From Asaia bogorensis (GTDB lineage Bacteria > Pseudomonadota > Alphaproteobacteria > Acetobacterales > Acetobacteraceae), in the NCBI GenBank assembly GCA_945868845.1, contig CAMBMS010000001.1, forward strand, positions 356,720 to 420,719: a DNA stretch of 64,000 bases, given 5' to 3'. The translations under genes and the position numbers were made by a program. The notes beneath the pieces were generated by a model. That model searched no databases. It worked only from the letters and a program-made list of their open reading frames with translations, and had not been told where the DNA came from. Positions within the stretch are counted from its first letter, which is position 1. Every line of letters begins with the position of its first letter. Positions 45,174 through 53,429 of this stretch are shown in pieces.

Positions 45174-45467
45174 AACCCGAATACGATCCTGATAGATCGT
45201 GGATGCGGAAAACACGTCCTCGTTGCTGCCACCGCCGAGCAGGTGGAGCAGCGCGGCCCCGGGGTAGGGAAAGGACACGCCAACCGGCTCATCGTCGATC
45301 TGGTGATTGTGCGCATAGCGCGTCCGATAGGCCCCATAACCGGTCGAATGGGCCACCGTCGACCCGGCGGGATCGCGCCAATAGGCCAGAAATTCCCGCG
45401 ACCCCGTGCCCGAACGTGGGGTGAGAAACACGATCTTTTTGAATTGAAGCGGCCCCATCATGCCCAT
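45174..45467 (-). pseudogene. EthD-like gene, 5' part (N-terminal half)
   Basis: Starts MGMMGPLQFKKIVFLTPRSG and continues FLAYWRDPAGSTVAHSTGYG, RTRYAHNHQ and VFSASTIYQDRIRV, the ferredoxin-like alpha/beta layout of EthD-domain proteins. At 45173 the reading enters AT-rich DNA and meets TAG at 45156-45158, leaving about 98 native residues. The rest of the gene continues at 44306. Divergent from the BVMO gene at 45608. Confidence 0.65.
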
Positions 45468-45607
45468 CCCTTCCCTGCTGACGCCATCCGGGCCGGTTGC
45501 TGAACCATGATATCAGCCTGTATCCTGTTGTCATACGCCGGGCTAATCCCGTGCACGGCGTCCATCCGCCTTACCATCCACAACTCGACCGTAAGAGCCA
45601 ACCCACC

Positions 45608-47476
45608 ATGAACGTGCCAGTCCGGATTGATGCGAGCACCCAATTGAAGCGGTTCAACACACGCGCCGCCAAGGCCAGCGAAAAGATCGCCGGCAAGGGT
45701 TATTCGCCAATTGCGGACGCGGCGCTGACCACATTGCCCCCGCCACCACCCGGCGCGGCATTTAATGCGGAGGAGCAGGCCAAATATCGCGCCTTCAAGG
45801 AAGCGCGGCGGGGCGCGGCCGATTACATGGCCATGGAAGGTGAATTCGCCAAATATCTGGAGGATGTCTATTCCGCCCCGCCGGTCGAGCGCGAAGCCTT
45901 GACCGACGACTGCGAAATTCTGGTCATCGGCGCCGGATTTGCCGCCCAGTTGCTCTGGTACAAGTTGCGCGCGGCCGGCTTTCAGGATGTTCGGTTTTGC
46001 GAAAAAGGCGGCGATGTCGGGGGCACTTGGTACTGGAATCGTTACCCCGGTATTGCCTGCGATGTGGAATCCTACAGTTATCTGCCGTTGCTGGAGGAGA
46101 TGGGATATTTCCCGACGATGAAATTCGCCTCGGGGTTCGAAATTCTCGAATATTGCCAGAGCATGGCGGAGAAATCCGGCTTCTACGATCACTGCCTGTT
46201 CCATACGACCGTCGAGCAAACAATTTGGGATGAGACCGCCGGGCGCTGGACGGTGCAGACGGACCGCGGCGACAGGATGCGCGCGCGCTATGTCGTGCTG
46301 GCGAATGGCATTCTGACCACGCCGAAATTGGCCCGCATCGATGGCATGGAAAGTTTTTCTGGCAAGGCGTTCCACACATCGCGCTGGGATTATAATGTGG
46401 ATCTGGCCGGCAAGCGCGTCGGAATCATCGGCACGGGTGCCACCGCCGTGCAGGTCATCCCAGAAATCGCCAAGGTGGTAAAGGAGCTTTATGTCTTTCA
46501 GCGTACCCCATCCACTATCGATGTGCGCGATCAGCGCGCGACTACGGCAGAAGAAATCGCGGCCTGGTCGCAGGAACCTGGTTGGGCGCGCGCCCGGCGC
46601 GAACGTCTGGCGCAGATTTCATCAGGGCGCACGGCGTTGCAAGGGAATGACGACTTTCTGTCTGGCAAGGTCAGCAGCTTCAAACAACCCAGGCAATATG
46701 AGCGTGAATTATCGCCCGACGAGCTAATGCAACGCCAGCTCAATACCAATTTCCGTATCATGGAACAAATCCGCGCTCGCGTGGATGCCGTGGTCAAGGA
46801 TCCGAAAACCGCTAGCGTGCTGAAACCCTATTATCCCTATGGCTGCAAGCGTCCGACCTTTCACGATGAATTCTTGCCCACCTTCAACCTGCCGCATGTT
46901 ACCCTGGTCGATACGGCGCCGCTCGGTGTCAGCCAAATTAACACCAGGGGTGTGGTTCATGATGGCAAAGAATATTCGCTCGACGTGCTGATCTATGCGA
47001 CCGGATTTCAGTGGATGGCAACTGCTACCTTCAACATGATAACCGGCCGCGGTGGCACGACCCTGCGTGAAAAATGGAATACCGAAGGCGTGAAGACCTT
47101 TCTCGGCCTGCACACGCATGGTTTCCCCAACCTGTTCATCATGTCAGGCCCGCAAAGCGGCGGCGGCCAGTTTAACTTTACCCGCGGCGTGGAGGGTCAC
47201 ACCGATTATGTCGTCTGGATGCTACAAACCCTACGCGCGCGCGGCACCGGCATCGTCGATATCAAGAAGGAGCCGGAAATCGCCTATGCGGAGCATTGCC
47301 GCGAGGCTGATCTCCGTACGCGCCCGCTCCGCGATTGCCTATCCTATTACAATGGCGATGGCTCCGCGGAGCCCGGCAGCCTGGCCTATTATGGCGGTCC
47401 ACGGAAATGGCACGAACTGCGCACGATCGCGCAGGAAACTCTGGAGCCATACGTGTTCCAGGCTCCTCCCGGGTAG
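45608..47476 (+). CDS. flavin-containing monooxygenase, Baeyer-Villiger type
   Basis: 622 residues from ATG 45608. The BVMO fingerprint FxGxxxHxxxW is present as FSGKAFHTSRW (250-260), flanked by two Rossmann motifs: GAGFAA (108-113, last Gly replaced by Ala) and GTGATA (275-280). GGTWYWNRYPG (138-148) is typical of class I BVMOs. A 100-residue N-terminal extension precedes the FAD domain, as in the cyclododecanone/steroid-type BVMOs. It would insert oxygen next to a ketone using FAD and NADPH, giving an ester or lactone that nearby hydrolases could open. Upstream promoter region is shared with the broken EthD gene. Confidence 0.9.
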   Translation: MNVPVRIDASTQLKRFNTRAAKASEKIAGKGYSPIADAALTTLPPPPPGAAFNAEEQAKYRAFKEARRGAADYMAMEGEFAKYLEDVYSAPPVEREALTDDCEILVIGAGFAAQLLWYKLRAAGFQDVRFCEKGGDVGGTWYWNRYPGIACDVESYSYLPLLEEMGYFPTMKFASGFEILEYCQSMAEKSGFYDHCLFHTTVEQTIWDETAGRWTVQTDRGDRMRARYVVLANGILTTPKLARIDGMESFSGKAFHTSRWDYNVDLAGKRVGIIGTGATAVQVIPEIAKVVKELYVFQRTPSTIDVRDQRATTAEEIAAWSQEPGWARARRERLAQISSGRTALQGNDDFLSGKVSSFKQPRQYERELSPDELMQRQLNTNFRIMEQIRARVDAVVKDPKTASVLKPYYPYGCKRPTFHDEFLPTFNLPHVTLVDTAPLGVSQINTRGVVHDGKEYSLDVLIYATGFQWMATATFNMITGRGGTTLREKWNTEGVKTFLGLHTHGFPNLFIMSGPQSGGGQFNFTRGVEGHTDYVVWMLQTLRARGTGIVDIKKEPEIAYAEHCREADLRTRPLRDCLSYYNGDGSAEPGSLAYYGGPRKWHELRTIAQETLEPYVFQAPPG

Positions 47477-48202
47477 GGCGCTCGCTGCCTCATACGGGGT
47501 GCTATGGGACGCGACCCATCGGAAGCAAGGTCGGGGGCTTTGCCCCTGAACTCTCTTTTACGGTAATTGCGAGCGAGCAAAGAACAATCGCTCTGCTCGC
47601 CGACTTCAGGGCGAAGCCGATGGTGGCGGCGCGCCTGGGACGCAATCGACGACTGCGGAATTGTAGCGCGGCTGCGCCTGGGTAACGGACATGGCGACCT
47701 CGTCGTGGTTCGGCGTGGTTGGATGTGTCAACGGCGCCGACAAACTGTGCCAAATCGCGGTGTAAAAATATATGAGTCGGGTTAGGAGAAAAGGGCAGTC
47801 CAGCCCTGGTTTACAGCGCGCGGTACCGAGTTAATTTTCCATAGTTGCGCCTCCTTCGGTGGGTTTTTTCAACGATTATTTGCGCAACACCTCGCTACAT
47901 ACCGCCGTCCGAGATAATGCTTCCCGGGGCAAACGTCGGCGACACGAGTCTTCTTTCGTCGGTCCCGATCTAGCCCAGACACTTCACTGCAACAGAGGAA
48001 TGGTAATTGCCCCATTTCTAGCGCAGTGCGATCACAAAGACGGTGGGTTTCCCCGCCCAGGCGAGGATAGCCCATCTGCACCGCCCGAATCATGCCGTTG
48101 CAAATAAGACTCGTACACCACGGTCGGAGTGGCTATTTTTCGAGGCGTCCGCTAGACTTTCCTCACGGCCGCTCGAGACGGCCTTTGCTTAGGGAGGGAC
48201 GT
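47477..48202. other. 726-bp region without intact gene, boundary of the GC-richer island
   Basis: No frame has a recognisable domain. It contains a hairpin-prone GCGAGC/GCTCGC pair near 47570-47597 and the degenerate repeat at 47997-48033. It marks the switch from the balanced codon use of the left part to the more GC-biased codons of the TRAP genes. The last 100 bp should contain the dctP promoter. Confidence 0.4.
47997..48033 (-). repeat. degenerate 37-bp repeat, left copy
   Basis: Aligns with 51469-51504 in the same orientation (about 29 of 37 positions, one gap), both containing a GGTAAT...CCATTTCTA.CG...GCGATC pattern. On the minus strand it can be read as RNGAITIP, comparable to RNGGLPF in the right copy, so both may come from one small gene. 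The two copies bracket the TRAP transporter genes. Confidence 0.5.
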
Positions 48203-49237
48203 ATGATGCGATTGAAAGTTGCTGCGGCCGCCGCTCTGGCCGTCGTCATAGTTAGCGGGCCGGCCTGGGCCCAGACCGTCGATGGACCGGAACTCAGGTG
48301 GAAGCTCGCGGCGTGGGGCAAGCCGCGTGCGGCGACCCAGAACATCGAGGTGCTGAAGAAGTACGTCGAGGAAAAGTCGGGCGGCAAGTTCAAGATCCAG
48401 CTCGGCTATGAGAGCTTCGGCGGGCCCAAGGAACTGCTCGATCTCCTGAAGGTCGGCACCCTCGAGATGACCAACATCTGCTCCTCCTACCATCCCGAGA
48501 AGCTGCCGGCTTTCTCGGCGCTCGACCTGCCGTTCCTGCCGATCCCCGACCTTGACACGCAGGAAAGGGTGCATCTCGCCTTCTACAAGCATCCGGCGAT
48601 CGTCAAGGAGTTCGCCGGCTGGAACGCCATGCCGTTCATGTCGTCGATCCTGCCGACCAACGAATTCGTCGGCCGCGGCAAGGCGCCCAAGACGATCGAC
48701 GACTTCAAAGGAATGCGTGTGCGCGCGCTCGCCGGCATCGGCGAGGCGATGCGTAAGCTCGGCGCCGTGCCGACTTCGGTCGACGCCACCGAAGTCTACA
48801 CCTCGCTCGAGCGCGGCGCGGTCGATGCCGCCGCGTTCCCGACCACGTACGCCCACCAGTCGTACCGCACCTACGAAGTCGGCAAGTGGTACACCGAGAA
48901 CATGAACCTCGGTAACGTCGCCTGCCCGACGCTGATCAACACCGAGAAATGGGCGGCGCTGCCGCCGCAGTACAAGAAGCTCATCCAGGACGCCGTTCCG
49001 CTGGCACATGCCGCGTTGAAGAAGGCCTACGGCGAGGCCGACGAGAAGAACATCCCGCTATTCAAGAAGAAGCTGGAGTTCATCAAGTTCTCTGCCGACG
49101 AGCTGGCCAGATTCCGCAAGATTGGCGGCGAACCTGTGTGGGAAGAATGGGTCGCCAAACGCACCGCGCAGGGCATCCCGGCACGCGAGCTGCTCGACTT
49201 ACTGCTCAAGGAAGCGGGTGCGAAGCCCCGCTCCTGA
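48203..49237 (+). CDS. dctP: TRAP transporter substrate-binding protein DctP
   Basis: 344 residues with a signal peptide (hydrophobic AAAAALAVVIVSG, cleavage after AWA near residue 23). The body has the DctP-family pattern: LKKYVEEKSGGKFKIQL, FVGRGKAPKTIDDFKGMRVR and TEVYTSLERGAVDAA, where the Arg of KGMRVR is the carboxylate-binding position. It delivers an organic acid or other anion to the DctQM permease encoded convergently. AGGGAGG (48191-48197) supports ATG 48203. Symbol by family only. Confidence 0.9.
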   Translation: MMRLKVAAAAALAVVIVSGPAWAQTVDGPELRWKLAAWGKPRAATQNIEVLKKYVEEKSGGKFKIQLGYESFGGPKELLDLLKVGTLEMTNICSSYHPEKLPAFSALDLPFLPIPDLDTQERVHLAFYKHPAIVKEFAGWNAMPFMSSILPTNEFVGRGKAPKTIDDFKGMRVRALAGIGEAMRKLGAVPTSVDATEVYTSLERGAVDAAAFPTTYAHQSYRTYEVGKWYTENMNLGNVACPTLINTEKWAALPPQYKKLIQDAVPLAHAALKKAYGEADEKNIPLFKKKLEFIKFSADELARFRKIGGEPVWEEWVAKRTAQGIPARELLDLLLKEAGAKPRS

Positions 49238-49260
49238 GCGACACGGACATCGCAAGCAAC

Positions 49261-49294
49261 GCAGGGGGGGGCCAAGCCCCCCCCGCTTTTTTTT
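49261..49294 (+). terminator. rho-independent terminator of dctP
   Basis: A near-perfect GC stem, GGGGGGGGCC AA GCCCCCCCC, followed directly by eight T residues (49287-49294), 24 bp after the dctP stop. On the opposite strand no T-run follows the stem, so it should act mainly on plus-strand transcription. Confidence 0.9.
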
Positions 49295-49297
49295 GCG

Positions 49298-50602
49298 TCA
49301 GCTCGCCACGTCGAGGATGAAGGTGACGATCTCGGGGAAGGCGGTCAGGAAGCCGATGGTGATGATGTCGGCAAAGATGAACGGCCAGATGCCACGGAAG
49401 ATGTCGCGCACCGAGATGTCGGGGCGCACGCCGTTGACCACGAACACGACCAGGCCGACCGGTGGCGAAAGCGTGGCGATGCCGGCGAGCTTGACCAGGA
49501 TGATGCCGAACCAGATCGGGTCATACCCCAGCGCCTCGATCACCGGGAATATCACGGGCAAGGTCAGCAGGAACATGCCGATGCCCTCGAGGATGGTGCC
49601 GAGGATCAGGTAGATCGCGTAGATCGACAGCAGGATCCAGATCGGGGCGAGGTCGAGACTGGTGACCCAGCTCGCGAGCTGCTCGGGCAGGCCGGCGAAG
49701 CCCAGGAATCGCACGAAGAGCAGCACGCCCCAGATCACGGTGAAGATCACCGCGGTGAGCCGCGCCGTCTCGAACAGGGCGCCCTTGAGCTCCGGCCATC
49801 TCATACCGTTGAACAGCGCGATGACGAAGACGCAGAGCGCGCCTAGCGCCCCCGCCTCGGTCGGCGTCGCCCAGCCGTACATCATGCTGAAGAAGATGAT
49901 GGCGATGACCAGGAAGATTGGCGCGGTACCGGGCAACGCCTTGAAGCGCTGTGGCCAAGTGTAGCCGCGGATCGGAGCGCCAAGCGCGGGATTACGGATG
50001 CACATTACCAGGATGATCGCGGTGTAGACCAGCGCCGAGAACAGGCCGGGCGCGAAGCCCGCCACCAGGAGCTTGCCAACAGACTGCTCGGTGATGATGC
50101 CGTAGACCACCAGGAGCGCGCTGGGCGGAATCAGCGAGTCGAGGGTGGCGCCGGCGGCAACGACGCCAGCGGCGAGCCGCTTGTTGTAGCCTGCCTTCAA
50201 CATTTCCGGGATCGCCACCTTGGCGAACACTGCGGCGGCCGCGGTGCTGGCGCCCGACACCGCCGAGAAGCCAGCGACGGCGTAGACCGTGGCGATGGCG
50301 AGCCCGCCCGGCAGCCAGCCGAGCCAGCGCCGCGCCGCCTCGAAGGCGGCCTGGGTGATGCCGGCATAGTAGGCGAGGTAACCGATGAGGATGAACATCG
50401 GCAGCACGCTCAGCGTATAACTGACGACCGAACCGTGCGGCACGACGCCGGCGGCGCGCAGCCCCGGCCCCCAGCCGGTCAGAACCGCGAGGCCGAAGGC
50501 GCCGATGATGGCGGCGGCATAGGCGATGCGCACGCCGAGGAAGCAGAGCACGATCAGGAGGCCGCAGCCGATGATGCCGAGAGTCAGCGGTTCCATGCTC
50601 AT
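49298..50602 (-). CDS. dctM: TRAP transporter large permease subunit DctM
   Basis: 434 residues, about 12 membrane segments, with the family blocks FSAVSGASTAAAAVFAKVAI, GVVAAGATLDSLIPPSALLV and GWATPTEAGALGALCVF. It is the Na-dependent transport channel of the TRAP system. It ends 4 bp from the dctP terminator, convergent with dctP, and overlaps the dctQ stop as ATGA (50599-50602). Confidence 0.93.
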   Translation of the reverse strand: MSMEPLTLGIIGCGLLIVLCFLGVRIAYAAAIIGAFGLAVLTGWGPGLRAAGVVPHGSVVSYTLSVLPMFILIGYLAYYAGITQAAFEAARRWLGWLPGGLAIATVYAVAGFSAVSGASTAAAAVFAKVAIPEMLKAGYNKRLAAGVVAAGATLDSLIPPSALLVVYGIITEQSVGKLLVAGFAPGLFSALVYTAIILVMCIRNPALGAPIRGYTWPQRFKALPGTAPIFLVIAIIFFSMMYGWATPTEAGALGALCVFVIALFNGMRWPELKGALFETARLTAVIFTVIWGVLLFVRFLGFAGLPEQLASWVTSLDLAPIWILLSIYAIYLILGTILEGIGMFLLTLPVIFPVIEALGYDPIWFGIILVKLAGIATLSPPVGLVVFVVNGVRPDISVRDIFRGIWPFIFADIITIGFLTAFPEIVTFILDVAS

Positions 50603-51237
50603 CGCCTCGCTTCGTTATCGTTCTGCTGCGCGTTGTCGGGCTGCTGGAGGGCCTCGCGGCCGAGCGCCTCCTCGATCTCGTGCTTGGCCTGGACCTCGAT
50701 AGTCTCGATGACCGGCACGGAGATCGGCTTGGCCTCGGGGTAGCAGACTAGTCGGGCGTAGTCGACGATCTGCAACATCATGCGCACCCATAGTACCGCG
50801 AGCACGACGGGCACTAGGAGCTTGGTCGGCCAGATCGGAAGTTTGATGTCGATCGTCGAATCGCCGAGCTGCCAGGCGCGCAGGAAGTTCTCAAAGGTCG
50901 ACGGGACCAGGACGGTGACGACCACCAGGCCGACGGCAACGCAGAACATCTCCATCGCCCACAGGAAGCGCAGGGAAAAGCCGCGCAGCAGCAGGTCCAT
51001 GCGGATGTGGGCGCCGACGCGCTGGGCGTAGGAGATGCCGAGAAAGGCGAACAGCGCGCTCGCTTGCTCCATGTAGTCGATGTAGCCGTGGATCGCGGTG
51101 CCGAAGACGGTGCGGCCGATCACCTGGAAGACACCGATGAACATCAAGAAGAAGATCGACGCGGCAGCGACCAGGTTCATGACGTTTTCGACGGCGGCCC
51201 AGGCGCGATGCGCCATGCTCAATGTGGCGGCGCTCAC
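50599..51237 (-). CDS. dctQ: TRAP transporter small permease subunit DctQ
   Basis: 212 residues, four hydrophobic segments (for example VAAASIFFLMFIGVFQVIGR and FCVAVGLVVVTVLVPS) and a long charged C-terminal tail of about 45 residues that is unusual for the family. I begin at the GTG at 51235-51237; an internal ATG at 51214-51216 would remove seven residues. Forms the membrane complex with DctM. Confidence 0.88.
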   Translation of the reverse strand: MSAATLSMAHRAWAAVENVMNLVAAASIFFLMFIGVFQVIGRTVFGTAIHGYIDYMEQASALFAFLGISYAQRVGAHIRMDLLLRGFSLRFLWAMEMFCVAVGLVVVTVLVPSTFENFLRAWQLGDSTIDIKLPIWPTKLLVPVVLAVLWVRMMLQIVDYARLVCYPEAKPISVPVIETIEVQAKHEIEEALGREALQQPDNAQQNDNEARR

Positions 51238-51406
51238 GTCGTACCCCGCAGGCGAACACTCAGTGCGCGTCCGCGAATCGCGGCCGGCCGTTCCCTAGCC
51301 ATGAGCCTCTCCCCCCGGGTTTCCCTTTGATGCCGGCTGGCGGGATCCCGGACCCCCGAGCCGCCGACTTAGCCCCCTTGCTAGCAGCAACAACAGCGAG
51401 ATTCAA

Positions 51407-51504
51407 TCAGAGCGGATCTTCCTCGTCGTCGAGGGCGCGGCGCACGGCGCGCGCCAGGTCGGCCTTGCGGAACGGTAATCCCCCATTTCTAACGGGGCGC
51501 GATC
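51407..51504 (-). pseudogene. fragment of a small hypothetical protein containing the right copy of the 37-bp repeat
   Basis: On the minus strand the frame reads RPVRNGGLPFRKADLARAV, RRALDDEEDPL and TGA at 51407-51409. RNG(A/G)(I/L)PF...DLARAL-type peptides are what I remember from short proteins next to integrases in alphaproteobacterial islands. There is no start codon or upstream continuation, so it is a relic. The repeat itself is at 51469-51504. Confidence 0.35.
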
Positions 51505-52058
51505 GTAGAATTCACACAGGAATTTCTAGTTTTCGGGCATGTATTGATGCCGCCGATGCCCATGTTTGGGCGATCATTATTTTAGGGCCAGAGCCATTGT
51601 GTGGCACAGTCCTGTGCCTCCTCGATGGTTGCAATGATGTGTCGGTCTAGCCATTTCAAGCACCTTCATTTGGCTAATCATCGACGCGTCCATCCCGCCA
51701 AGCTTCGTTATAGATCGAGCCTATGCCGCCATCAGTGCCAAATATTCTGACGACGGACAAACAGTCGAGCAGGGCGAAGAAGCGGTCGGGGTCGAGAGTG
51801 TCGAGGTGGTGGACGTTGGGGGGGGGTCGAGGCGGGCTAAGACGATGCCCCCCGGAGAGGCTAGTTCCGCGCAAAGCCAGGCGAAGCAAAGACGTAACTT
51901 CTTAACTCTTAGATAACTTTCGTTCCCAAGAATTTTCATCACAGAAATTTTGTCTCGGTGATGGTCTATCCAGACTGGCCGTTCTTGATGGTGTTGCCCA
52001 ACTACTGCGTTAAATATGGCTGATTTTCATAGGCGCAGCAGCCAATTTTATGACAGTT
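51505..52058. other. intergenic region, nothing recognised
   Basis: About 550 bp with a G-run (51818-51825) and only short low-complexity frames. It separates the TRAP operon from the dehalogenase-like gene. No terminator, RNA gene or domain could be identified. Confidence 0.4.
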
Positions 52059-52832
52059 TCAAGCTGGCACGAGCGCGTCGGCTAGACCTTTGAAATCAGC
52101 GACGATGAGATCTGGCTGATTTGGGGATTGGCCGTAGGGTCGATTGCGTCGATCGATAAAAATCGACCGGAAGCCGTAGCTCTTGGCTCCGATGCAGTCG
52201 AACGCGTGATTGGCGACGAAGATGCAGCTCGCCCGCTCGATCGAGGGCCACTCTTTATTGATTAGCTTATCGGCGGTGGCGTAGGTCTTCCAATGCGGTT
52301 TGAAATAACCGGCCTCCTGAACAGAAATGGTCATGTCAAAGGGGAAGCTAATGTGAGGCTTCGCCGCTTCCAACATATCGCGATCGCCATTCGATAGAAT
52401 TACCAACTTGTAGCGGGTTTTCAGCCGCGCCAAGGCCGTGAGGACGTCGGGGAACGGCTTTAGTTTTTCGATTTCCGCCACGAGCCAATCGACCTCGGCC
52501 TGGGTGTGAGCAATGCCGCTGCGATCCATGACCTGGCTAACGGCGCGATGGCCGATTAGGCGGTATGGGGTATGCCCTCGGTCGAGCAGGGCGTCGATCA
52601 TACTGTCTTCAAAGTGCGTCCGGCGCCACCAGGTGACAAAACTCGACGGATTGCCGGTCCAGCCCTTTTTCTGGAGAAATGGAATGACGGCCTCGGTCAG
52701 GCCCTTCTGCATATCGACCACGGTGCCATACTGGTCAAAAACGAGGGCCTTGCCCTCGCGGCGAAGAATTTCGGTCGGCGTCGCCATTGCTTGGGTAGTT
52801 TCCTTCGCTTTTTGCTGCGCAAGTATAGACAT
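52059..52832 (-). CDS. HAD superfamily hydrolase, type II haloacid dehalogenase-like
   Basis: 257 residues from the ATG at 52830-52832, which has GGAGGCG 9 bp upstream; longer starts exist. The nucleophile motif is ALVFDQYGTVVD with Asp33, motif II is VILSNGDRDM and the motif III Lys is in EAGYFKPHWK. Motif IV is weak (FVANHAFDCIGAKSYGFRS), where the Asn/Asp pattern VAxxxxD resembles L-2-haloacid dehalogenases. Substrate could be a 2-haloacid or a phosphate ester. Confidence 0.85.
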   Translation of the reverse strand: MSILAQQKAKETTQAMATPTEILRREGKALVFDQYGTVVDMQKGLTEAVIPFLQKKGWTGNPSSFVTWWRRTHFEDSMIDALLDRGHTPYRLIGHRAVSQVMDRSGIAHTQAEVDWLVAEIEKLKPFPDVLTALARLKTRYKLVILSNGDRDMLEAAKPHISFPFDMTISVQEAGYFKPHWKTYATADKLINKEWPSIERASCIFVANHAFDCIGAKSYGFRSIFIDRRNRPYGQSPNQPDLIVADFKGLADALVPA

Positions 52833-53001
52833 AAGCTTAATCGCCTCCGACATTCCCCAAGTATTTAAAAAATTCCTAACCCATTTCGAGATCATGCCCC
52901 TCATAGTTTATGGCATCATTGGCGATAGTGTTAAAGCGTAACTTGCTGCGATGGGCGCGGATTTTTTTATGTGGTAGCCCGTTCCTAATCTCAACTCACT
53001 A

Positions 53002-53110
53002 TCGGTCCCTATTAAGTCGTGGCTGTTCGCCGGATCCGATCGAGGCGGCCGGCGCGCCGTGGTCATGTGTAGCCTAATTGTCAGCGCCTAGATAAATGAT
53101 GCCGACTTAG
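53002..53110 (+). pseudogene. IS66-family transposase (TnpC) fragment
   Basis: The frame reads PIKSWLFAGSDRGGRRAVV, MCSLIVSA, TAG, INDAD. (K/N)xxLFAGSDxGGxRAAxxYSLI is the highly conserved C-terminal block of IS66 TnpC. Only about 35 codons remain, with one nonsense codon, directly upstream of another gene relic. Confidence 0.7.
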
Positions 53111-53171
53111 ACTATTCGTCACTTACACTCAGCCGGGGGTGGAGCCGGACGCGAAAGGGGCGAGCGCGTAG

Positions 53172-53429
53172 AAAACACCCGTTAGATACAGCCCCTCGGG
53201 CGGAGCTATCGGTCCGGCAGCGGCAATGCGGCGGACCAGCATCGGTACGCTGAAACCCGGCTCAGTCGGCAACGCGGCCCTTCTCAAGATCAAGAGAGGC
53301 CGGGTTGTCTATGTCGACGCCATGGGGGGCGGGATGAAAGCGAACGCGCGCCTCGTCCCGCTCGGTGTCGTGCACCACGGCAAGTGGAGGAGCGACAGCA
53401 TGTCGAAAGAACTCACCGAAAGGAAGTGA
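53172..53429 (+). pseudogene. C-terminal fragment of an amidohydrolase/dihydroorotase-type metallohydrolase
   Basis: The frame from after TAG (53169-53171) reads MRRTSIGTLKPGSVGNAALL, KIKRGRVVYVDAMG and RLVPLGVVHHGKW. IGTLKPGxxGDxxxL...G is the end of the beta-sandwich domain of cyclic amidohydrolases/deacetylases. The catalytic barrel is missing. It ends convergent with the DMFase gene, overlapping its 3' end by 17 bp. Confidence 0.65.

Noticed and set aside
48203..51237. Possibility that the TRAP system is a TTT (TctABC) transporter.
   Set aside because: The binding protein has the DctP arginine block and the permeases have the DctQ/DctM sizes, unlike TctA/TctB.
51674..51942. Overlapping short frames on both strands near the G-run at 51818.
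   Set aside because: Low-complexity, no ribosome site, and different frames give equally plausible peptides, typical of GC-rich noncoding DNA.
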